Assembly (NCBI GenBank): GCA_023423535.1
Contig: JAFAFL010000019.1
Span: forward strand, 62,001-126,000
Reading direction: 5' to 3'
Origin: Pseudomonadota bacterium
Lineage (GTDB): Bacteria > Myxococcota > Myxococcia > Myxococcales > Myxococcaceae
DNA length: 64,000 bases
Shown here: positions 42,372-50,806 of the stretch, piece after piece
Position numbering within the stretch: position 1 is the stretch's first letter
Layout of the letters: every line of letters begins with the position of its first letter
Program-made: the position numbers and the translations under genes
The notes under the pieces: generated by a model
What the model was told of the DNA's origin: nothing
The model's input: only the letters and a program-made list of their open reading frames with translations
The model's database searches: none

Positions 42372-43685
42372 ATGACCGCACCGGTAACCCAGAGACAGTC
42401 GGGCCCAGACGCCACCTCCTCCTGCGGTGATGCCGCGCCCGTCTGCGGACCGGAGCCCGCGCAGTCCACGGCACCGCCCGCGACGACCGCCACGAATGCG
42501 GTCAAACGCGCCGCGGAGGAGCCCTCGCGGGTCGATTCGAAGAAGGCGCGCGAGGAGCGGAAGCTGGCCAATGAAGACGTTCGCACCGGCGAGCTCGCGC
42601 TGCGCAAGCAGGTCTCGCAGCTGCGGCCCGGCGACGTGATGCACGCGGAGGTCGAGGGGTCCATCAATCTGAAGGTGAAGGGAGGCGCACACGCGAGCGC
42701 CACCGTCGAGCGGCAGGACGACGGCACCTTCATCGTCGAGCTGAAGGGAGGCGCGGAAGCTGGTCTGGGGAAGGCCGCAACCCTGGGCGCGGAGGTCGGC
42801 ACCCGCTTCCACCTGCAGACGAGCGAAGGCGTGGCGGACCTGCTCCAGGCGGCGGGTGAGAACGGGCTCGCGGGCGTCCTCAGTCAGGGCTCGCCGTGGC
42901 TTCAGGCGGTCCTCTCGTGGCGCTCGACGAAGACGCTCGCGCAGCACGCGGAGAAGAACATGGAGGTCGCGTCGCTGCAGATCTCCGCGAAGACCAGCCT
43001 CGACTGGGAGAACGAGCTCGCGGGCCAGTTGGGCACGAAGGTGGGTGCCGGCCTCACGGGGAGCGTGGGCGCCGAGATCGACTGGGCGAAGGGAGAGCTC
43101 ACCGTCCATCAGGCGCTGTCTGTCGACGCGGTCGCGCGCATCCGAGGGCCGATCATCAGCGCGGTCAACATCGGCGCGGATGCGAAGGTGACGGCAAAGC
43201 TGGAGGGCAAGCTGGTGCTCACCGAGCAGATGAAGGCCGACCTCAAGGAGGGGAGGCTGAAGCCGGAGGACCTGCTGGGCAGCGTGAAGATGGGACTCAA
43301 GGTGGAGGCGGACGAGGCCGCGTACGGGGAGATCCTCGTGGGCGGCGCCGCAGCTCGCGTGAAGGTCGAAGCCGAACTCCCCCTGTCGGACCTGTGGATG
43401 CTGGCCGGCAGCGAAGCCGATCGGAAGGACCTGCTCTCGCGCACCACGATCGAAGCGAACGTGTACACGCGGCAGATCATGGAGTCCTGGACGACGGAGG
43501 TCCGCTACGACGGCAACGGCGGCGGGACCGAGTTCCGGATCGATCGGCGCCGGGCGACGATCAGCGCCAACGCGCTCGAGATCACCGCATGGCTGCAGGA
43601 AACGGTGAGAGGTGCGGCGGCCGACGAGGTGAACGCGCAGAACACGGTCACAGCGCAGCGCGCGTTCGCGCGGATGCGGAGGTGA
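42372..43685 (+). CDS. Hypothetical protein, 437 residues, no recognised family
   Basis: The first 90 residues are Ala/Pro/Lys-rich and probably disordered, with two Cys in SSCGDAAPVCGPE. A long region follows of amphipathic beta-strands (SINLKVKGGAHASATVERQDDGTFIVEL) and Gly-rich turns (AEAGLGKAATLGAEVGTRF). Then comes a helical part rich in Lys and Asp (LTEQMKADLKEGRLKPEDLLG). No signal peptide or membrane helix is evident. The composition and repeated strands resemble a polymorphic or secreted self-assembling protein, but I cannot place it. The start is the first ATG with good third-position GC bias; the frame is open further upstream. Confidence 0.6.
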   Translation: MTAPVTQRQSGPDATSSCGDAAPVCGPEPAQSTAPPATTATNAVKRAAEEPSRVDSKKAREERKLANEDVRTGELALRKQVSQLRPGDVMHAEVEGSINLKVKGGAHASATVERQDDGTFIVELKGGAEAGLGKAATLGAEVGTRFHLQTSEGVADLLQAAGENGLAGVLSQGSPWLQAVLSWRSTKTLAQHAEKNMEVASLQISAKTSLDWENELAGQLGTKVGAGLTGSVGAEIDWAKGELTVHQALSVDAVARIRGPIISAVNIGADAKVTAKLEGKLVLTEQMKADLKEGRLKPEDLLGSVKMGLKVEADEAAYGEILVGGAAARVKVEAELPLSDLWMLAGSEADRKDLLSRTTIEANVYTRQIMESWTTEVRYDGNGGGTEFRIDRRRATISANALEITAWLQETVRGAAADEVNAQNTVTAQRAFARMRR

Positions 43686-43789
43686 GCCGATGGCCGGGGC
43701 TCGCAAGTGTCGTTCAAGCCACCCTGCGGCCGTGTGACCTCCGCTGAAGGTCTCCACGAAGCGCGCCGCCGGGCGACGCTGCGGCGGCC

Positions 43790-44095
43790 ATGCACCTCGT
43801 CCAGTTCCTCCTCCCGCTGCGCGACAACGACGGGCGGGCCTTCACCCGCGACGACTTCGAGCGCGTGCGCCACGAGCTGACCGACCGCTTCGGCGGCGTC
43901 ACCGCCTTCGTGCAGTCACCGGCCGCGGGGCTGTGGAAGGAGGGCCCGGACGTCTCGCGGGACGAACTGCTCCTGCACGAGGTGGTGGTGGAGTCACTCG
44001 ACCGAGCGTGGTGGCGCCGCTACCGCGAGGAGCTCGAGGGCCGCTTCCGCCAGGAGCGCATCCTTCTCCGCGCGATCGCCGTCGAGTCGCTCTGA
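43790..44095 (+). CDS. Conserved hypothetical protein, 101 residues
   Basis: This is a small soluble protein starting MHLVQFLLPLRDNDG and containing DDFERVRHELTDRFGGVTAFVQSPAAGLW, ending in a basic helix. The alternating strands and helices suggest a ferredoxin-like alpha/beta fold. I do not know a function. Three GACCCT hexamers directly overlap and follow its stop codon. Confidence 0.65.
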   Translation: MHLVQFLLPLRDNDGRAFTRDDFERVRHELTDRFGGVTAFVQSPAAGLWKEGPDVSRDELLLHEVVVESLDRAWWRRYREELEGRFRQERILLRAIAVESL

Positions 44096-44214
44096 CCCTG
44101 ACCCTGACCCTGGTGCCGGAAAAGATGGCGGGGCGCGCGGCCCACCTCCGCGCGCGCCCGCCCAGGCCATCCGCTCGGTTGGGACGGCGTGACTGCTGTT
44201 GCCTGATGCTGCTG

Positions 44215-44227
44215 CCCACATTGTGGG
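44215..44227. promoter_or_regulatory. 13-base palindrome upstream of porin-amylase genes
   Basis: CCCACA-T-TGTGGG is a perfect palindrome about 100 bases before the porin start and could be an operator for the porin, amylase and hemE genes. No promoter elements were confirmed. Confidence 0.3.
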
Positions 44228-44326
44228 AACGGGATGGGGCGAAGTTGCGTGACGGGGATTTTTTCCCTCGCCTCACGGGGCGCGGCGGGCATTTGTGCCC
44301 CGTCGCTGGGCTATAAGCGCGGCCCG

Positions 44327-45829
44327 ATGCGCGCTCCTGCGACTCTCGCGACACTCCTCGCCGCGGTGGCCCTGCTGCTCCCCGCGCTCTCCCACGCCGA
44401 AGCCGAACGCGACCGCTTCAGCGCCGGCGGCTACTTCCGGATCATGACGCGTCCGGACCTGCAGGGCGGCGACGGCCGGCTGGGGTTCTGGAACCTCTAC
44501 GGGCGCCTGCTCAACGAGGGCCCCCACGCGATGCTCGAGGGCCGCCTCGAGGTCCTCCCTCCGGTCTCCGGCCGCAACGAGCCCTGGGCCACGGTGCATG
44601 CGCGGGTGGAGGGCGGGACGATCAGCGGCGCGGACATCCGAGGCGGGACGCTGGGCGACTTCCGCCTCAGCCAGCTCTACGTGCGCGCCGGCAACGTCCT
44701 CCTCGACCGGGTGGTCTGGCAGGTCGGCACCATCGAGAGCTACTTCAACGACCTCGGCCTCTACGACATGCGGCCGGCGCAGATCCTCGAGAACATGGTC
44801 GGCCTCTCGGCGCGTTACGACGTGGGGCCGGTGGACGTGCTGCTCGGCGTGGGCGACTCGGGCTTCGCGTTGCGGCGCGCGCAGTACAGCACCGTGTTCA
44901 CCGCCGGCGGCTCCCTGCGCTACCGGCTCATCCCCGGACGGGTGGAGCTGGGCGCCGGCGGTCACGCGTACTTCGAGCCCGCGGTACCGGGCAGCCGCTT
45001 CGCGCCCTACGCGACACCGGGCGTGCGCTACGAGGACTTCGTCCGCCGCGAGGTCGTCCGCAACTACTTCGAGGAGAACCCCGGCACCGAGGACTTCTTT
45101 CCCCGCCCGGAGCCGAAGGACAACCTCTCCTGGAAGGCGGTGGGTTACCTCGGCTTCGGCGGCCTGGGTCCGTTGCGCTGGAACAACCTCTTCGCGAACT
45201 ACCAGCGCGTGCACCCGGACAACTTCTATTCGGAGCAGTTCGGCGGGCGAGACTTCCTCGTCTTCGTCTCCGACCTCACCGACCAGCGCTACCAGATCAA
45301 CGTCGGCAACGAGATGCAGCTGGGCATCATCCCCAACCGGCTCGATGCGGTGTGGGGCGTGGTGTACGGCCACCACTGGAACGAGGACAACGAGATCGCC
45401 GCCGGCGAGGACAACCGCCGCTTCTATTCGACGGTGCTCCGCCTGCAGCTCTACCTCACGCGCACGACGCACTTCCTCGTGGAGAACGCGCTGGCCCGCG
45501 AGCAGTCGCTCAACGGAAACCTCTTCCGCGAGCGGCAGGACTCGATCTTCGCCAACACCGGCGGCATCCCCGACACGCGCGGGCTCGAGTACGGCGACAG
45601 CGACCGCCGCGACACCTGGCAGTTCAAGGCCGGCTTCGTCCTCAACCCGACCGGCCCGGGCATCTTCACGCGCCCGTCGCTGCGCCTGCTCTACGGGCTC
45701 CAGCGGTCGAGCCAGCACGCGGCGTTCGGCAGCGGGTTCGTCGAGGACCTCAACCAGGACAACATCTTCATGGGCCCGGAGCGGCACTCGCACCACGTCG
45801 TCGCCATCGAGGCCGAGGGTTGGTTCTAG
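44327..45829 (+). CDS. Outer-membrane porin-like beta-barrel, possible maltoporin role
   Basis: This 500-residue protein has a signal peptide (MRAPATLATLLAAVALLLPALSHA is split here at Ala24). The remainder shows alternating aromatic/hydrophobic strands (GYFRIMTRP, MLEGRLEVLPP, LYLTRTTHFLVENALARE). It ends in an aromatic C-terminal strand, VAIEAEGWF, typical of a beta-barrel. The final Trp-Phe and the position one base-pair step before an alpha-amylase gene suggest uptake of glucan breakdown products. I see no firm family match to LamB. Confidence 0.7.
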   Translation: MRAPATLATLLAAVALLLPALSHAEAERDRFSAGGYFRIMTRPDLQGGDGRLGFWNLYGRLLNEGPHAMLEGRLEVLPPVSGRNEPWATVHARVEGGTISGADIRGGTLGDFRLSQLYVRAGNVLLDRVVWQVGTIESYFNDLGLYDMRPAQILENMVGLSARYDVGPVDVLLGVGDSGFALRRAQYSTVFTAGGSLRYRLIPGRVELGAGGHAYFEPAVPGSRFAPYATPGVRYEDFVRREVVRNYFEENPGTEDFFPRPEPKDNLSWKAVGYLGFGGLGPLRWNNLFANYQRVHPDNFYSEQFGGRDFLVFVSDLTDQRYQINVGNEMQLGIIPNRLDAVWGVVYGHHWNEDNEIAAGEDNRRFYSTVLRLQLYLTRTTHFLVENALAREQSLNGNLFRERQDSIFANTGGIPDTRGLEYGDSDRRDTWQFKAGFVLNPTGPGIFTRPSLRLLYGLQRSSQHAAFGSGFVEDLNQDNIFMGPERHSHHVVAIEAEGWF

Positions 45830-45831
45830 CC

Positions 45832-48186
45832 ATGGTCAGGACTTCCATCTCCCTCTCGCTGGTGGTCGTGGGCGCGCTCGTGGCGTCCGGCTGCATCCAG
45901 CGCACGCCGGTGGTTCGGCTCGACAACGCCACGCCGGTGCTCGTCGCCTTCGTTCACGATCCCGAAGGTGCGGGCGGCGCGCACGACGTGCCGGAGCCGT
46001 TGAAGAGCGCGGTGACCGAAGAGCTCGGCCGCCGCAACCTGCAGGCGGAGGTCGTGCCCTTCGCGCAGGTGGAGGAGGCCTTCTCGCGGCTGCGCGCCTC
46101 GCCGCGTCGCTTCGAGGTCCTCTCGCAGCAGCCCTCCGAGGCGCCGCTGCTCCTCCTCGTGGAGACGCGCGCCACGTTCTTCTCGCAGATGCAGGGTCGC
46201 TACCGCTGGCAGGTCGGCGCGCGGCTGACCGGTCACACCCGCGGCGCCTCGGGAGATCCGACGGTGCGCTCGGTGGAGGACGCGGTCACGCTGCTCTTCG
46301 ATCACGAGCGCGCGCCCGAGGCCCTGCGCGAGGCCGCACCCCGGATCGCCGCCGCGACCGGCACGCTGTTCGACGATCTGCTCGCGACGCCGCCGCCGGC
46401 GAAGGAGGTGCCCGGCTCGGATCCGAACGCGCCGCCCGGTGGTCCCGCGCCCGCGGTGCCCGCGCCGCTTCAGCCCGGCCCCGGCGGCGGCGCCACCGGC
46501 CTGCGGCTTCCCGGAAAGGGCGCCATCTACTTCGTGATGGTGGACCGCTTCGCCAACGGCGATCCGAGCAACGACGGCGACGTTGACCCGAAAGACCCGC
46601 AGGCCTTCCACGGCGGCGATCTGAAGGGTCTCATCGCTCGGCTCGACGAGCTGAAGGCGCTGGGCGTGGAGACCGTCTGGCTCTCGCCGGTCTTCAAGAT
46701 GCGGACGGAGAAGTTTCACGGCCACGGCGCGTTCCACGGCTATTGGGTCGAAGACCTCTTCGAAGTGGAGCCGCGCTTCGGCGACGCGGCGCTCCTGCGC
46801 AGGCTCTCGGACGAGCTGCACGCGCGGGAGATGAAGCTCCTGCTCGACATGGTGCTCAACCACGTGGGCCCGGACACGCGGCTCGTCACCGAGAAGCCGC
46901 ACTGGTTCAACCGCAAGGGCCCGCTGACCGACTGGAAGGACCCGGTTCAGCTCGAGCGGCACGACGTGCACGGCCTGCCGGATCTCAACGTGGACGACGA
47001 TGAGGTCTATCGCCACCTGCTCGCGGCGTCGGAGAAGTGGATCCGCGAGGTGCGCCCGGACGGCTTCCGGCTCGACGCGGTGAAGCACCTGCCCGCCTCC
47101 TTCTGGCGGCGCTACACCGCGGACCTCAAGCGCATCGCCGGCGCGGATTTCCTCCTCCTCGGCGAGATGCTCGATGGCGATCCGAAGGTCATCGCGAAGA
47201 CCTGGCGCGAGGGCACCTTCGACGCGCTGTTCGACTTCCCGCTGCACTTCGCGGTGAACGACGTCATCTGCGGCGGCGCGGCGCCCACGAAGCTCGGCGC
47301 GGTGCTCTCTGCGGACCGCACCTATCCAGACGCCTCGCGGCTGGTGACGCTGCCGGACAACCACGACCTGCCGCGCCTGCTGCACACCTGCGGCGGTGAC
47401 GAGGGGAAGGCGATGGGCGCGCTCCTCTTCACCCTCACCGCGCGCGGAACCCCGAGCCTCACCTGGGGCACCGAGTCCGCGCACGACGGCAAGGGCGAGC
47501 CGGAGAACCGCGCCTCGATGCGCTTCGACGACCAGCCGCTGCGCCCGTTCATCTCGCAGGTGCTCGGGGCGCGCGCGCTGAGCCCGGCCCTGCGCGAGGG
47601 CGTGCCCTTCATCGTGGACGTAGGCCCGGAGCACTTCGTCATGGCCCGCATCACCGAGGAGGACGTGGCGCTGATCACCGTGCAGCGCAGCGCAGGTCCG
47701 CTTCGGGTGAAGCTTCCGCCGCCGCTGGACGCGATCGGCCTTCGCGATCTCTTCGGCAACGTCCGCCCGATCGGCGAGACGCCCCTGCACGGCGGCGTGT
47801 CGGTGAAGTTGGGACGCGCAAAAGATGCGCAGACGCGGGCGGGCCTGAAATCGCTGCGCGAGACGGCCCTGGCGAGCTGGAAGGGGACCGCTTCGCCGCG
47901 TCAGGTCTCGTTCGAGGTCTCCGGCGTGCCGCTCGGCGCGAAGGACGTGTTGCACGTGATCGGCTCGGCCCCGGAGCTCGGAAGCTGGGACGCGGGCCGG
48001 GCGCCGGCCGTCAGCCGGGACGGAAAGCTCCTCGCCACGCTGCCCGCCGGGGCGGTGACGGAGTTCAAGCTCCTCGTGCGCCGCGACGGCGAGCTGAAGT
48101 GGGAGTCGGGCGACAACCGCGCTTTGGTGGTCACGGAAGGCGCCGATCCTCTGGTAGTGCCTTTGCAGTGGAGGGCAGCGCCATGA
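45832..48186 (+). CDS. Alpha-amylase lipoprotein (GH13) with CBM20 starch-binding domain
   Basis: This 784-residue protein has lipobox VASGC at Cys21. Residues about 30-190 form an alpha/beta domain of unknown type, followed by a Pro/Gly linker (about 195-222). The GH13 barrel then starts at AIYFVMVDRFANGDP. The catalytic residues are Asp415 (DGFRLDAVKH), Glu445 (LLLGEML) and Asp512 (LPDNHD). The C-terminal about 100 residues form a CBM20 (VSFEVSGVPLGAKDVLHVIG, PELGSWDAGRAP, FKLLVRRDG) that binds starch. It should attack extracellular alpha-1,4-glucan at the cell surface. It starts 3 bases after the porin gene. Its stop overlaps hemE as ATGA. Confidence 0.92.
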   Translation: MVRTSISLSLVVVGALVASGCIQRTPVVRLDNATPVLVAFVHDPEGAGGAHDVPEPLKSAVTEELGRRNLQAEVVPFAQVEEAFSRLRASPRRFEVLSQQPSEAPLLLLVETRATFFSQMQGRYRWQVGARLTGHTRGASGDPTVRSVEDAVTLLFDHERAPEALREAAPRIAAATGTLFDDLLATPPPAKEVPGSDPNAPPGGPAPAVPAPLQPGPGGGATGLRLPGKGAIYFVMVDRFANGDPSNDGDVDPKDPQAFHGGDLKGLIARLDELKALGVETVWLSPVFKMRTEKFHGHGAFHGYWVEDLFEVEPRFGDAALLRRLSDELHAREMKLLLDMVLNHVGPDTRLVTEKPHWFNRKGPLTDWKDPVQLERHDVHGLPDLNVDDDEVYRHLLAASEKWIREVRPDGFRLDAVKHLPASFWRRYTADLKRIAGADFLLLGEMLDGDPKVIAKTWREGTFDALFDFPLHFAVNDVICGGAAPTKLGAVLSADRTYPDASRLVTLPDNHDLPRLLHTCGGDEGKAMGALLFTLTARGTPSLTWGTESAHDGKGEPENRASMRFDDQPLRPFISQVLGARALSPALREGVPFIVDVGPEHFVMARITEEDVALITVQRSAGPLRVKLPPPLDAIGLRDLFGNVRPIGETPLHGGVSVKLGRAKDAQTRAGLKSLRETALASWKGTASPRQVSFEVSGVPLGAKDVLHVIGSAPELGSWDAGRAPAVSRDGKLLATLPAGAVTEFKLLVRRDGELKWESGDNRALVVTEGADPLVVPLQWRAAP

Positions 48187-49232
48187 ACATCACGAAGCCG
48201 AAGAACGACCGCATGCTCCGCGCCGCACGGCGCCAGGAGACCGACACCACGCCGATCTGGATCATGCGCCAGGCAGGCCGGTATCTGCCGGAGTACCGCG
48301 CGATCCGCGAGAAGGTCTCCTTCCTCGAGCTGTGCAAGACGCCGGAGCTCGCGGCCGAGGTCACCGTGCAGCCCATCCGCCGGCTCGGCGTGGATGCGGC
48401 GGTGATCTTCAGCGACATCCTCATCCCGGTGGAGCCGATGGGGATGGAGCTGGAGCTCGGCGACAAGGGCCCGCACCTGCCCACGCCCATCCGCACCGAG
48501 GAGCAGGTCCGCGCGCTGCACTCGTTCGATCCGATGGAGGGCACCGGGCACCTCGCGGAGGCGATCAAGCTCACCCGCAAGGAGCTGGGCGACTCGGTGC
48601 CGGTGATCGGCTTCGCGCCGGCGCCGTTCACGCTCGCGGCCTACATGGTGGAGGGCGGCGGCTCGAAGAGCTTCATCCACATCAAGCGGATGCTCTTCGA
48701 GCGCCCGAAGCTCGCCCACGAACTCTTCGGCAAGATCACCGAGGCGCTCATCCCGTACCTCAAGATGCAGGTCGAGGCCGGCGCGAGCATCGTGCAGATC
48801 TTCGACTCCTGGGGCGGTGAGCTCGGCCCGCGCGACTTCCGCACCTTCAGCCTCCCCTACGTGAAGCGGATGGTGAGCGAGCTGCAGTCGGTGGGCGTGC
48901 CGGTCATCTACTTCGGCACCTCGATGAGCACGCTCTTCCCCATCTCGAAGGAGACGGGCGCGGACGTGCTCGGCGTGGACTGGCGGATCGACATCGACGA
49001 GGCGCGCCGGATCATCGGCCCGGACCGCGCGGTGCAGGGCAACCTCGACCCGCTGGCGCTCTTCCTCCCGAAGGAGGAGCTCGTGGAGCGCGCCGAGGAC
49101 ATCGTCCGTCGCGCGGGGAAGACCGGCCACATCTTCAACCTCGGCCACGGCATCCTGCCGCCCACCGATCCCGACCAGGCGAAGGCGCTGGTGGACGCGG
49201 TGCACGAGGCGGGTCGCAAGCTGCGCGCGTAG
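48183..49232 (+). CDS. hemE: Uroporphyrinogen decarboxylase HemE
   Basis: This 349-residue cytoplasmic enzyme converts uroporphyrinogen III to coproporphyrinogen III in heme synthesis. Family marks are IWIMRQAGRYLPEYR near the N-terminus, the substrate-binding Asp in VIFSDIL, GFAPAPFTLAAYM, IFDSWGGELGPRDF and NLGHGILPPTDPDQA at the end. The length is normal. The ATG overlaps the amylase stop by 4 bases, an unusual partner for a housekeeping gene. A hairpin terminator lies 32 bases after the stop. Confidence 0.97.
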   Translation: MNITKPKNDRMLRAARRQETDTTPIWIMRQAGRYLPEYRAIREKVSFLELCKTPELAAEVTVQPIRRLGVDAAVIFSDILIPVEPMGMELELGDKGPHLPTPIRTEEQVRALHSFDPMEGTGHLAEAIKLTRKELGDSVPVIGFAPAPFTLAAYMVEGGGSKSFIHIKRMLFERPKLAHELFGKITEALIPYLKMQVEAGASIVQIFDSWGGELGPRDFRTFSLPYVKRMVSELQSVGVPVIYFGTSMSTLFPISKETGADVLGVDWRIDIDEARRIIGPDRAVQGNLDPLALFLPKEELVERAEDIVRRAGKTGHIFNLGHGILPPTDPDQAKALVDAVHEAGRKLRA

Positions 49233-49242
49233 GGCTCTCCCT

Positions 49243-49791
49243 CTACTTTCGTCGCGAGCCTCGGGCCGGCCCTCTCTTCGGGGCCGGCCTTTTCGTTGCG
49301 GGCTTGCTCTCCAGCCCGAGTCGCTCGTGCCACTCGGCGATCGACTCCTCCGGGTAGCGGTCGAAGAGCTGATCGCGCGGGCCGGGCTGCAGCTCCACCC
49401 ACGGCGCCTTGAACTCGAGCATCAGGTGGGTGCGCTCGGGCGGCACCGGCAGCGGGGTGTCGATGGCGGAGGCGTGCGGGTGGATGAGCTCCGGCCAGCG
49501 CGGATCCCACAGCCAGAGCGCGCTGCCGCACGTGCCGCAGAAGTGTCGCTGCCCTGGGCTTCGGGTGGCGCGGGCGTCCTCCGGATTCTTCATCCGGGCC
49601 CGGTACACGCGCACGTTCGCGCGGCCCTTCACCTTCATGCTCTTCGCGTCACCGCCGAGGTTGATCGCGAAGCCGCCGCCGCCCGCCGTCTTCCGGCAGA
49701 TCGAGCAGTAGCAGAGGTTGAACGGGTAGGGGTGCTTCGACTCCAGACTGAAGGAGACGGCGCCGCAGTGACACGAGCCCTCGAGCGTCAT
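49243..49791 (-). CDS. GFA/CENP-V family zinc protein
   Basis: This 182-residue protein has the beta-fold of the glutathione-dependent formaldehyde-activating family. Zinc ligands are visible as Cys7 and Cys9 (CHC), Cys27, Cys29 and Cys32 (CYCSIC), and Cys85 and Cys88 (FCGTCG). The family includes S-(hydroxymethyl)glutathione synthases, but most members have no proven activity. The last 25 residues are Lys/Arg/Pro-rich. That tail's coding sequence carries the hemE terminator on the opposite strand. Confidence 0.88.
   Translation of the reverse strand: MTLEGSCHCGAVSFSLESKHPYPFNLCYCSICRKTAGGGGFAINLGGDAKSMKVKGRANVRVYRARMKNPEDARATRSPGQRHFCGTCGSALWLWDPRWPELIHPHASAIDTPLPVPPERTHLMLEFKAPWVELQPGPRDQLFDRYPEESIAEWHERLGLESKPATKRPAPKRGPARGSRRK
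49264..49293 (+). terminator. hemE terminator embedded in the 3' end of the GFA gene
   Basis: A 9-base stem (GGCCGGCCC and its complement, arms 49264-49272 and 49281-49289) with an 8-base loop is followed by TTTT. It lies 32 bases after hemE and inside the convergent GFA coding region. Confidence 0.75.
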
Positions 49792-49845
49792 GCGCCGACG
49801 CTAACGCTCCACGGGGCCCGCGCACGACCGCGGTGCGCGAAGCGT

Positions 49846-50541
49846 TCAGGCGCTGGAGCCGCGAGGTCCGCGGGCAGCGCGCTCGAGCACTGCCTCCACC
49901 TGCGCCCGCTCCTGCGGGTCGTCCACCGGCTGGGGCGCGCTCTCCTCGCGGCCGTAGAAGTGCTCCACGCGCATCTGCTGCAGGCGCGGCTCGAGCACCG
50001 GATCGAAAGGGCCCTCGCGCTGGTAGATGAGGTCCTTCCACGGATAGGACTCGGTGCGGGCTTCCATCCGCGCCACCAGCTGCTCGGTGGGACAGATCTT
50101 CTTTGCCGGGATCCCGCCCACCACCCAGCCCGGCGGCACGTCCCCGGTGACCACCGCGCCGGCCGCCACGATCGAGTTCGGACCGATGGTCACGCCCGGC
50201 ATCACGATCGCGCCGTGGCCGACGAAGCTGTTGTCCCGGATGTCGATCTTGCCCACCGAGTCGAGCTTCTTCCCGTAGGCGTTGCTCAGCACCCGGATGA
50301 CGCCGTCATGCCCCAGCAGCGTGCACGCCGAGAGGCTGATGTTGTTCCCCAGCCGGACGTAGGCGGGGTCGGTGATGTTGCAGGCGACGTTGATCCAGAC
50401 GTCCTTGCCGATGCTGTGAAGGCCGCCCCACCGGGCCATGAACTGGCCCCAGGAGCCGCTGTCCGGGCGACACATGCGCACGTACAAGCCGCTCAGGCGC
50501 CCCGTCTTCATCGCGATGCGACGAACGAGCGATTTCAGCAT
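49846..50541 (-). CDS. Hexapeptide-repeat acyltransferase (WbbJ/LbH type)
   Basis: This 231-residue protein has a left-handed beta-helix built from hexapeptide repeats (about residues 45-160). These include ITDPAYVRLGNNISLSA and VGHGAIVMPGVTIGPNSIVAAGAVVTGDVPPGWVVGGIPAK. The active-site His is probably in LLGHDGVIR or FVGHGAIV. Such enzymes O-acetylate sugars of O-antigen or exopolysaccharide. It stands alone. It is divergent from the calpain-like gene across 265 bases that hold no visible ORF, and has no polysaccharide cluster beside it. Confidence 0.85.
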   Translation of the reverse strand: MLKSLVRRIAMKTGRLSGLYVRMCRPDSGSWGQFMARWGGLHSIGKDVWINVACNITDPAYVRLGNNISLSACTLLGHDGVIRVLSNAYGKKLDSVGKIDIRDNSFVGHGAIVMPGVTIGPNSIVAAGAVVTGDVPPGWVVGGIPAKKICPTEQLVARMEARTESYPWKDLIYQREGPFDPVLEPRLQQMRVEHFYGREESAPQPVDDPQERAQVEAVLERAARGPRGSSA

Positions 50542-50806
50542 TGGGATAATTACCTTCTCGCACCGGACGACTGCCGACCGTTGGGTGGATTACATGTCCC
50601 GCACTTTCGGGTCAAGCAGCCGAGCCCGCCTGTTCACTCCTCTGGCGCGGGGCCCACGAGCGGGGACGGGCGCGAACGTAAAGCCCCTTGTCATGCCCGG
50701 TAAGCAACAACCGGCGTGAAGGTGCGATAACGTCATACGTCCGCCCCCTGCGCGGTTCCGGCCGCTCGGGGTGCTACCGTTCTAGAAAAATCTTCTGGGA
50801 GCCCAC

